Shown one piece after another: positions 33,524 to 39,598 of a DNA stretch of 39,598 nt (position 1 is the first letter of the stretch; each line of letters begins with the position of its first letter). The DNA comes from an uncultured Chitinophagaceae bacterium. Lineage in GTDB: Bacteria > Bacteroidota > Bacteroidia > Chitinophagales > Chitinophagaceae. Position numbers and translations under genes: made by a program. Below the pieces are notes generated by a model. The model was given only the letters and a program-made list of their open reading frames with translations. It was not told the DNA's origin and did no database searches. Location of the stretch: positions 1 to 39,598 of the forward strand of contig CAKSVK010000010.1 of assembly GCA_934502905.1 (NCBI GenBank), given 5' to 3'.

Positions 33524-33815
33524 ATTATCAAAATTTTATAAAAGGTACTACAAAATAATCAATACGCTCTTTCCTTTATACCGCTGTTCAATTAAACCTG
33601 TTTTTCCACGCCTGAAGAAGTGGCAGGGCAATGATCCACGTAACAACCAGCGGATACCCACAGCCTGTTGTAGCGGTAAGGGATATCGTCATAACCGGCA
33701 GCCCCGCCTGATGTTTTGTAATGAGCGTTTTGGTAAGTACCTTACACCTTCGTTGGCTTCTGTTTACCGGAAACGGCAGCAGCATCCATGAAATTTTAAT
33801 GTTAAGAAGGAAAAA

Positions 33816-34979
33816 ATGAAACCAGGTAAATTCAATACAGAGGGTCTCAGGCAGGAGTTTGCTACAATATTTAAAGAAACACCTTCTCTATACCGTTCGC
33901 CGGGCAGGATAAACATTATAGGCGAACATACGGATTACAACAATGGGTTTGTGCTGCCGGCTGCCATAGACAAGGCTGCTTACGTGGCCATAACACCCCG
34001 TAATGATGAAGAGATCCATTTATATTCCGTCAGCTTTCTCGAGCATTTTTCTACAAGCCTGCATACATTAAAAAGAAGATTTGGCTGGACGGATTATGTT
34101 TTGGGAGTGGTGGACCAGTTGAAAAAAAATGGCTATCTTATAAAAGGTTTCAACCTTGTTCTGGATGGTGATGTCATTATCGGAGCAGGTATATCATCGT
34201 CTGCAGCAGTGGAGTGTTGTGTGATATATGCGCTGAACGATATATTTCAGTTGAACATCCCGTTGATGAGGCTGGTGCAACTGGCACAACTGGCAGAGCA
34301 CGAGTTTGCCGGCGTAAAATGTGGTATCATGGACCAGTTTGCTTCTGCTTTCGGGAAAGAAGGTTATGCGGTGCGGCTGGATTGCAGGAGCCTGGAATAC
34401 GCCTACGTGCCCTTAAAGCTAGATGGATACAGGCTGGTATTGCTGAACAGCAATGTAAAACATTCGCTGGCAAGCTCCGAATATAACACAAGGCGCCAGC
34501 AATGTGAGCAAGGCGTTGCATGGGTAGCGGAAAAAGAGCCGGGTGTTCAATCGCTGAGGGATGTAACGCCGGAACAGCTTGATACATGGGTGAAAGACAG
34601 GGATGACGTGGTATACAGTCGGTGCCGGTATGTGATTGAAGAGAACAGCAGGCTGCAACAGGTTTGCGAATACCTGGCGGAAGGCAACCTGGCGGGAGTC
34701 GGGGAAATGCTGTATGCTTCCCACGAAGGATTGAGCAAAGACTACGAGGTAAGCTGCAAGGAACTGGACTGGCTGGTAGATTTTGTGAAAAAAGAAGAAA
34801 CGGTTTTAGGTGCACGGATGATGGGTGGAGGGTTCGGAGGCTGTACCATCAACCTCGTAAGGGAAGATGCGGTAGAACAGTTGATAGAAAATGTAAAACA
34901 CCTGTATACGCTTCACAACAACCTGCCACTGGACGCCTATGTGGTGCAACCGGAAGGAGGTACCTGTAAGATCGCGTAA
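33816..34979 (+). CDS. galK: Galactokinase
   Basis: A 387-aa GHMP-family kinase that phosphorylates galactose at C1 with ATP (Leloir pathway). The galactose-binding signature GRINIIGEHTDY is at residues 30-41, the ATP motif 'GAGISSSAAVE' at about 123-133, the catalytic base region 'CGIMDQFAS' with D173, and the third GHMP motif 'MMGGGFGGCTINLV' near the C-terminus. Length is normal. It leads a likely operon with a cupin gene (32-bp gap) and a secreted glycoside hydrolase (18-bp gap). galT and galE are not nearby, so the pathway would finish elsewhere, or the true substrate could be another sugar (for example N-acetylgalactosamine or L-arabinose), although the signatures favour galactose. Confidence 0.93.
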   Translation: MKPGKFNTEGLRQEFATIFKETPSLYRSPGRINIIGEHTDYNNGFVLPAAIDKAAYVAITPRNDEEIHLYSVSFLEHFSTSLHTLKRRFGWTDYVLGVVDQLKKNGYLIKGFNLVLDGDVIIGAGISSSAAVECCVIYALNDIFQLNIPLMRLVQLAQLAEHEFAGVKCGIMDQFASAFGKEGYAVRLDCRSLEYAYVPLKLDGYRLVLLNSNVKHSLASSEYNTRRQQCEQGVAWVAEKEPGVQSLRDVTPEQLDTWVKDRDDVVYSRCRYVIEENSRLQQVCEYLAEGNLAGVGEMLYASHEGLSKDYEVSCKELDWLVDFVKKEETVLGARMMGGGFGGCTINLVREDAVEQLIENVKHLYTLHNNLPLDAYVVQPEGGTCKIA

Positions 34980-35011
34980 TACCAAATTGATCATTCTTTG
35001 AAATCTCTGAG

Positions 35012-35359
35012 ATGATATCACAGCTATATAACCGGGCGCTGGTAAAAGACAACGAAGTGCCCTGGAAACAGGCAGCCCCTGGCGTGCAGCGAAAGATCAT
35101 GAGTTATAATGAAAGCATTATGCTGGTGAAAGTAAAATTTGACCCCGGTGCAATCGGTGTTTTGCATCATCATCCGCACCTGCAGATGAGCTATGTAGCC
35201 AGAGGAAGGTTTGAAGTGGTAATGGGAGCAGAGAAAAAAGTATTGCAGGAAGGCGATGTTTACTTCGCATTGCCGGATGTGACGCATGGCGTTGTATGCC
35301 TGGAGGAGGGGATACTCATCGACGTCTTTAGTCCTGCGCGGGAAGATTTTTTGATTTAA
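35012..35359 (+). CDS. KdgF-like cupin-domain protein
   Basis: A 115-aa single-domain cupin. Metal-binding motif 1 is visible in 'GAIGVLHHHPHLQMSYVARGRFEVVMG' and motif 2 in 'GDVYFALPDVTHGVVCLEEG'. The 'H-x-H-P-H-x-Q-x-S-Y-V-x-x-G-x-F-E' pattern matches the KdgF group, which promotes ring opening of 4,5-unsaturated uronates from pectin or alginate. Located between galK and a secreted glycoside hydrolase, with 32 and 18 bp gaps, it probably acts in the same sugar pathway. Cytoplasmic (no signal peptide). Assignment to the cupin fold is secure; KdgF activity is an inference. Confidence 0.85.
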   Translation: MISQLYNRALVKDNEVPWKQAAPGVQRKIMSYNESIMLVKVKFDPGAIGVLHHHPHLQMSYVARGRFEVVMGAEKKVLQEGDVYFALPDVTHGVVCLEEGILIDVFSPAREDFLI

Positions 35360-35377
35360 CAACTACAAAAAACTGTT

Positions 35378-36520
35378 ATGAAGATGAAACTATTATTTGG
35401 ATTTGCCCTAGCTGTGGCGCTCATGGGTTGTGGTGGTGAGCAATCGTCCAAAACGCAGGCAGATGCAGTCCAGCCGAGAGCGCAATGGACCCCGCAGGAA
35501 GCTAATGACTGGTACAACAAACAACCCTGGCTGGTGGGTGCGAATTTTGTACCCAGCACCGCCATCAATCAGTTGGAAATGTGGCAGTCCGAGACTTTTG
35601 ACACGGCTACTATTGACCGTGAACTGGGCTGGGCCGCATCCATCGGCATGAATACAGCCAGGGTATACCTGCATGACATGGTCTTTGAACAGGGTGCTGA
35701 AGCCTTCCTGGAACGCATTGATGTTTTCCTGCAGATAGCGGCCCGCCATGGTATTAAACCTTTGCTGGTATTATTTGACTCTGTCTGGGACCCTTTTCCC
35801 AGGCCGGGTAAGCAACGCGAACCCAAACCCGGTGTGCATAACTCGGGATGGGTTCAAAACCCGGGAAAGGAAGTATTGCTGGACAGCACGCAGTATCCCC
35901 GTCTCGAAAAATATGTAAAGACAGTAGTAGGAAAATTCGCAAAAGATGAGCGGGTAATCGGCTGGGACCTCTGGAATGAGCCGGAAAATATGAACAACGA
36001 CGAATATCGTCCGCATGAGCCTCAAAACAAGCCGGCACTGGTAGAAGCCCTGCTGGCACAGTGTTACAACTGGGCGCGATCAGTCGGTCCCATACAGCCG
36101 CTCACTGCCGGCCTGTGGTCTGGCGACTGGTCCGCGCCGGAAAAGCTGAAGTCGATCGAGACACTGATGGTGACAGAATCAGACGTAATTTCTTTTCATA
36201 ATTACTCAACTGCGGAATCATTTGAGAAAGAAATAAAAGAGCTGCAACGCTACGGGCGCCCGATATTCTGCACAGAATACATGGCACGGGGTAATAACAG
36301 CACTTTTGAGGGATCATTGCCGATCGCTAAAAAATATAATGTGGCAGCTTACAACTGGGGACTGGTAGATGGCAAATCGCAGACAAAATATGCCTGGGAC
36401 AGTTGGAAAAAAGCATACAGCGGAGAACCTCCCATATGGTTCCATGATATCTTTCACAAGGATGGAAAACCCTATAAGCAGGAAGAAGCAGACCTGATCA
36501 GGGAACTGACAGGAAGATAA
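35378..36520 (+). CDS. Secreted cellulase-type glycoside hydrolase lipoprotein
   Basis: A 380-aa exported (beta/alpha)8-barrel glycoside hydrolase of the clan containing GH5. The lipoprotein signal ends 'ALMGC' (Cys18). The barrel shows 'WLVGANFVPSTAINQLEMWQ' (beta-1), 'LGWAASIGMNTARVYLHD' (beta-2), 'RHGIKPLLVLFDSVWDP' (beta-3), the acid/base in 'GWDLWNEPEN' (E201), 'ESDVISFHNYS' (beta-6) and the nucleophile in 'RPIFCTEYMAR' (E300). This pattern is often annotated as cellulase/xylanase/mannanase; the exact substrate is open. Exported to the cell envelope, probably releasing sugars for the operon's galK and cupin. Confidence 0.9.
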   Translation: MKMKLLFGFALAVALMGCGGEQSSKTQADAVQPRAQWTPQEANDWYNKQPWLVGANFVPSTAINQLEMWQSETFDTATIDRELGWAASIGMNTARVYLHDMVFEQGAEAFLERIDVFLQIAARHGIKPLLVLFDSVWDPFPRPGKQREPKPGVHNSGWVQNPGKEVLLDSTQYPRLEKYVKTVVGKFAKDERVIGWDLWNEPENMNNDEYRPHEPQNKPALVEALLAQCYNWARSVGPIQPLTAGLWSGDWSAPEKLKSIETLMVTESDVISFHNYSTAESFEKEIKELQRYGRPIFCTEYMARGNNSTFEGSLPIAKKYNVAAYNWGLVDGKSQTKYAWDSWKKAYSGEPPIWFHDIFHKDGKPYKQEEADLIRELTGR

Positions 36521-36543
36521 CTCCTCGTTTTAAGGTATCCTGG

Positions 36544-36640
36544 TTGCATTACAGGTGCTTCATGCCTCAGTGTGGCAAACCAGCAACTTTCCCGGTTTGT
36601 CACGCTGACAGAGGAAGCGTCTATCCTCATTGCATTACAG
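36544..36640. repeat. Imperfect hairpin element flanked by 11-bp direct repeats
   Basis: TTGCATTACAG occurs perfectly at 36544-36554 and 36630-36640. Between and overlapping them lie two complementary 29-nt arms (36553-36581 and 36594-36622), about 20 of 29 positions paired, around a 12-nt loop. The layout of inverted repeats bounded by direct repeats resembles a MITE with target duplication, or a mobile palindromic repeat. Confidence 0.6.
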
Positions 36641-36963
36641 ACGCCTTATAACCGCCAACTATATGTTTTTTACAACAAACAGATAGCCAATCGTCATCTC
36701 GATCCCCAATCGTAGGTGGAGGGAGGTATCTCATGAAGCAACAACAGGTCTCTCATTCCACTTCCTGCCCGTCCGGCAGGCGGGTGTTCCATTGCCAATG
36801 AGATATTATGCAAGCTGCTGTTACTCAACAACCTGCAAAAAGGTGCAGCGCACCGCAAATATTTATAGGAGGATGAGGCGTTAGTATCTAGCCGCATAGC
36901 GGCGAACTATTAATTAGTTTCCGTAAACGTGGGCTTCCATTTAATACTCCCTGCAATTTTTCA

Positions 36964-36989
36964 GCTACTTTTTTGCGGAAAAAAGTAGC
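36964..36989. repeat. Perfect 11-bp stem-loop
   Basis: GCTACTTTTTT (36964-36974) and AAAAAAGTAGC (36979-36989) pair perfectly around a GCGG loop. Neither strand has a T-run after the stem, so it is not a classical terminator. Some 30 bp later CGGGGAAT and ATTCCCCG form another 8-bp pairing. Confidence 0.6.
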
Positions 36990-37110
36990 GCAAAAAGCCG
37001 CCGGGGAATAACGTGTCCGCCGTGGTGGATTACCGCAATTCCCCGAGGCGCCTTGATTAAGCGGTGTTGCTACTGTAGCTTCAGCTATAGAGCCCTGATA
37101 AATCATCTAA

Positions 37111-37215
37111 ATGAAGGACATCAACCAACTTATCAATATTGACTTTATATGTCACACCTCAATGATTGAGGAGCCGCCTAATTGGATACTCGAGATGGCG
37201 AATAAGTTGCACTAA
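37111..37215 (+). other. Possible 34-codon ORF or gene remnant
   Basis: ATG at 37111 to TAA at 37213-37215 encodes MKDINQLINIDFICHTSMIE followed by 14 residues ending in LH. The composition is protein-like (helical, acidic C-terminal half), unlike the repeats before it, but it is too short to assign. It may be the broken 5' end of a lost gene. Confidence 0.2.
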
Positions 37216-37255
37216 TTGTTTATCTCAGCACGACAAGCATCGAGATCGCGGCAAT

Positions 37256-37885
37256 TTAATCCGGTAATATCTTTACCATAATGTCTTTATAGTATACCAC
37301 GCTTTTGGGATCATGTGCCTGCAATGCAAAAGTGCCGCCACTGATCACCCGCAGCGGGTTACCCTCTCTTTTTACATCACAGGGTTCCGTATAGTCAACC
37401 ACTACATTGTCGTTTATTTTAATGATCACCCGCCTGCCTTCTACTTTAATATATTCAGTATACCATTCATTATCTTTTGCCCAGGTTTCTCTCACATCGG
37501 ATATATTGTATAAGCTGCCGGTTCTTCTCCAGTCAGTATGGGAATTATTTACCTGCACCTCATACCCTCTTTCCGGCCAACCGCCTTCCTGGTAGCTGGT
37601 ATGAAAGTATATACCGGAGTTAGCGCCGGGTAATGTTTTAACCTTCGCTTTAAATTCAAAATTTTTGAAAATGCGTTTGCTCACAGGACCGTCATAATAT
37701 AAATGTGCTACCGGTCCGTTTACCTTTATAGCGCCGTCTTCAATGCTAAAGCTGGTAGCATTCTTACCCACTTTCCAGTTCTCCATTGTTCCGTTGAATA
37801 TGGATACCCAGCCATCATCCTGCGCATTTGTCTTACAAGCCAGTAAGTTCAACCCGATAAATAAAAAGAATAACACCTTTTTCAT
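37256..37885 (-). CDS. DUF1080 (3-keto-disaccharide hydrolase) lipoprotein
   Basis: A 209-aa exported lipoprotein: signal 'FLFIGLNLLAC' with Cys17. The rest is a concanavalin-like beta-sandwich of the DUF1080 family: 'WVSIFNGTMENWKVGKNATSFSIEDGAIKVNGPVAHLYYDGPVSKRIFKNFEFKAKVKTLPGANSGIYFHTSYQEGGWPERGYEVQVNNSHTDWRRTGSLYNI', with the 'NSGIYFHT' and 'GYEVQV' hallmarks. The Pfam family name reflects activity on 3-keto-disaccharides shown for some members; many others are uncharacterised. It follows the GH20 gene on the same strand (110-bp gap) and may be part of the same sugar-degrading unit. A TACCTTTC element (one mismatch) lies upstream. Confidence 0.9.
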   Translation of the reverse strand: MKKVLFFLFIGLNLLACKTNAQDDGWVSIFNGTMENWKVGKNATSFSIEDGAIKVNGPVAHLYYDGPVSKRIFKNFEFKAKVKTLPGANSGIYFHTSYQEGGWPERGYEVQVNNSHTDWRRTGSLYNISDVRETWAKDNEWYTEYIKVEGRRVIIKINDNVVVDYTEPCDVKREGNPLRVISGGTFALQAHDPKSVVYYKDIMVKILPD

Positions 37886-37995
37886 AATGTAATAATTTAA
37901 ATTCCAACAATCGTATGGGAATGCACAATACAGATTACTGCACTGACATGAAAGGTAAAAAAAATACCATTACCACATGTTGTTTCCCGCCTGTA

Positions 37996-39598
37996 TTAAT
38001 TTAACCTGCCGGCCACGATCGGGCGCTGGGTAATCGTTCTGCCGGATCTGCCCGAAGCATCAAAGGTTTTCAGCTTGATGACCGCATTGGCCGGTATCGG
38101 ATCCTTGTAAACCGGCGACTGTAGCGTAGGTTCTGTACCGTCCAGTGTATAATGGATCTTCAGTCCCGGCAGGGCTACATTTGCCTTCAGCAGTCCGTTC
38201 TCGATAATCGCACCTGCCGGAGGTACCCGGTATGCATACCCGCCATTTATTTTCGAGAGTTTCGGCAGCTCTCTCTGGGCAATGGTATTGGCAAAAAAGT
38301 TCCAGTCTTCTTCTATTTGCTTAACTCTTTTCGTCCTGTTGGGCTCATTCTCCCACCTGCGCTCGGGCGCCCAGGCGCTTTCCGCAAAGCCCAGCAGCTT
38401 CGGCAACAGATAATACTCCAGCATTTCCCTTCCTTTAATAGTTTCGGCCCATAGCTGTGCTTCAATGCCAATAATATTTTTCCGGGCCTCGGGCTGCAAT
38501 ACCTGCAGACCGTAAGAAGGACTTTCAAAAAATACTTCTGCCCCCTTGGCGTTAGTAAACGTAGTATTAAACATGTGGTAAGGCGCAAAAGCAAATGCGT
38601 TTTTTGTATTGATAAACCCTCCCCAGTATAGCCCCGGCTCCAGGGGATCATTATCATAAGCCAGGTCAAAATAAAAGTTGGAAACATTACACAGCACTAC
38701 CTGATATCCTGCATTAGCAAGCCGGTATCCTATATCCGGGTAATCAAACAGGTTGTTCCAGATATACGGAACCACTTTTTTGCCGGCAAATTCCGGATTG
38801 GGTATATACTTTCCTGAATCATCTTTCAGCAGGGCCACTTCTTCCCATCCGTGAATGGTAAGGTTTCGTTTTTCCATGCGCTTCATCAGCTCCCTGAAGA
38901 AATAGGTCTGCAGGTTTTTAGGATCCTTTATATCAGGATTTTTCTGCATCAATTCCAGGGCTTCGGGAGATTGTGTCCAGGCTCCCTCCGCTACTTCATC
39001 ACCTCCCGCGTGAAAGATGCCCATTACCAGTCCAGCTTCCTCGTACATTTTCCCGATCTCGTCCACTACTTTTTCAAAAAAGCGGAACGTCGATTCCCGG
39101 CTTACATTCACCACATTGTCCTTATACAACTGAGCAGAAAGATATACGGATTTGTCCTCCGGATCTATCAACCGGTATTCATTCGCTTCTTCTTCCTTCC
39201 CTTCTTTCATCAGGCGCTGGTAACGCGCTTCCATAGATTTGATTGCAGCCCTGGCATGCCCCGGGAAGTTTAATTCCGGGATCACCTTTATATGCCTTGC
39301 CGCGGCGTATTTCAGTATCTCGATAAAATCGTTACGGGTATAATATCCTGTTCCGTTATTATCTTTAGAGTCAGGATACGGGCCAGAGCCATAAGCAGGA
39401 TGTAAGGCGGGCTCCGTAATGCTCTTCACATGACGCCTTCGTGCACCTACTTCCGTTAGCTCCGGCAGCCCGGGTATTTCAAGGCGCCATCCTTCATCTT
39501 CCGAGGTGTATAATAACAGGTAGTTGATCTTATAGCGGGATAATACATCAATGGTTCTCAGTACCGTTTCCTTGCTCTGGAAGTTCCTGGCCACATCC
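37996..39598 (-). CDS. GH20 beta-N-acetylhexosaminidase, 5' end outside window
   Basis: At least 534 residues of a family 20 glycoside hydrolase that removes terminal GlcNAc/GalNAc. The catalytic motif HAGGDE is present (Asp/Glu at fragment residues 199-200). Other family features are 'YLLLYTSEDEGWRLEIPGLPELTEVGARR', 'VIPELNFPGHARAAI', 'IHGWEEVALL', 'VVLCNVSNFYFDLAYDNDPLEPGLYWGGFI' (substrate tryptophan) and 'IIGIEAQLWAETI'. A C-terminal beta domain (about 450-532) of chitobiase/hexosaminidase type contains 'IHYTLDGTEPTLQSPVY'. The GTG near the edge reads as Val in '(D)VARNF', an internal position of GH20, so the true start and the N-terminal domain and signal peptide lie beyond the right edge. 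Confidence 0.92.
   Translation of the reverse strand, partial: DVARNFQSKETVLRTIDVLSRYKINYLLLYTSEDEGWRLEIPGLPELTEVGARRRHVKSITEPALHPAYGSGPYPDSKDNNGTGYYTRNDFIEILKYAAARHIKVIPELNFPGHARAAIKSMEARYQRLMKEGKEEEANEYRLIDPEDKSVYLSAQLYKDNVVNVSRESTFRFFEKVVDEIGKMYEEAGLVMGIFHAGGDEVAEGAWTQSPEALELMQKNPDIKDPKNLQTYFFRELMKRMEKRNLTIHGWEEVALLKDDSGKYIPNPEFAGKKVVPYIWNNLFDYPDIGYRLANAGYQVVLCNVSNFYFDLAYDNDPLEPGLYWGGFINTKNAFAFAPYHMFNTTFTNAKGAEVFFESPSYGLQVLQPEARKNIIGIEAQLWAETIKGREMLEYYLLPKLLGFAESAWAPERRWENEPNRTKRVKQIEEDWNFFANTIAQRELPKLSKINGGYAYRVPPAGAIIENGLLKANVALPGLKIHYTLDGTEPTLQSPVYKDPIPANAVIKLKTFDASGRSGRTITQRPIVAGRLN

Larger units (their letters stand above)
36521..37255. other. Gene-free region with decayed palindromic repeats
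   Basis: 735 bp with no convincing gene. From left to right: a 29-nt-arm hairpin flanked by 11-bp direct repeats (36544-36640); an imperfect GTCATCTCGAT...AGGTATCTCAT...AGGTCTCTC tract with a GC-rich palindrome (36764-36784); a perfect 11-bp stem-loop (36964-36989) followed by an 8-bp inverted repeat (CGGGGAAT/ATTCCCCG); and a 34-codon ORF at 37111-37215. The mix suggests eroded repeated elements. Confidence 0.6.

Noticed and set aside
33588..33785. 65-codon minus-strand ORF upstream of galK.
   Set aside because: Low-quality composition, no motif and no ribosome-binding context; occupies a plausible leader region of galK.
36888..37106. 72-codon minus-strand ORF in the gap after the glycoside hydrolase.
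   Set aside because: Runs through the perfect stem-loop and a second inverted repeat; probable translation of a repeat element.
39550..39598. GTG near 39594 as the start of the GH20 gene.
   Set aside because: The residues before and after it ('DVARNF') are an internal GH20 position; the gene extends past the window.

Overview
The window looks like chromosomal DNA of a member of the Bacteroidota, most likely the Chitinophagaceae or a near relative. The reasons are a full-length SprA (Sov) type IX secretion translocon of 2,425 aa next to ruvA, a fused alpha-beta E1 2-oxoacid dehydrogenase, a periplasmic beta-propeller histidine kinase paired with a LytTR regulator, many lipoproteins with short A-rich leaders, and promoters of the Bacteroidota type (TTTG near -33, TAnnTTTG near -7). 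The family-level assignment is an inference; no rRNA or marker phylogeny could be run.

Layout. 1-2007: recX (-) diverges from ruvB (+), followed by a small conserved-looking membrane protein. 2045-4136: an OmpR-type regulator and its membrane histidine kinase (-), overlapping by 8 bp. 4253-4399: a 48-codon ORF with its own terminator. 4510-7238: glycogen synthase and ADP-glucose pyrophosphorylase (glgA-glgC, -). 7420-9100: a CAP-domain lipoprotein (+) converging on a dicarboxylate/amino-acid symporter (-). 9101-9825: 0.7 kb without a gene, holding a long inverted repeat and a leader with attenuator-like features before a MATE exporter (9826-11238). 11439-15305: a TPM-domain lipoprotein, a Wzx-like flippase and an SDR oxidoreductase. 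15306-15638: AT-rich repeats. 15639-23531: ruvA-sprA (-). 23644-25125: fabH and a small lipoprotein. 25347-29191: propeller histidine kinase plus LytTR regulator (-), diverging from two small secreted proteins. 30451-30726: a tRNA-Pro transcription unit that also contains a decayed tRNA-Pro. 30815-33523: a 71-aa protein, E1 dehydrogenase and a small 4-TM protein. 33816-36520: galK, a KdgF-like cupin and a secreted glycoside hydrolase (+), probably one operon. 36521-37255: 0.7 kb of decayed palindromic repeats. 37256-39598: a DUF1080 lipoprotein and a GH20 beta-hexosaminidase that runs off the right edge.

How it fits together. The window mixes housekeeping functions (Holliday-junction processing, fatty-acid initiation, glycogen storage, E1 dehydrogenase, T9SS export) with a modest glycan-use component (galK-cupin-GH; GH20-DUF1080) and two complete two-component systems. 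I see no prophage, CRISPR array, transposase, toxin-antitoxin pair or recognisable defence island. The most unusual signals are non-coding: the tandem intact and decayed tRNA-Pro under one strong promoter, the Thr-codon leader before the MATE gene, a hairpin flanked by 11-bp direct repeats, the AT-rich repeats beside sprA, and paired direct repeats upstream of the propeller kinase.
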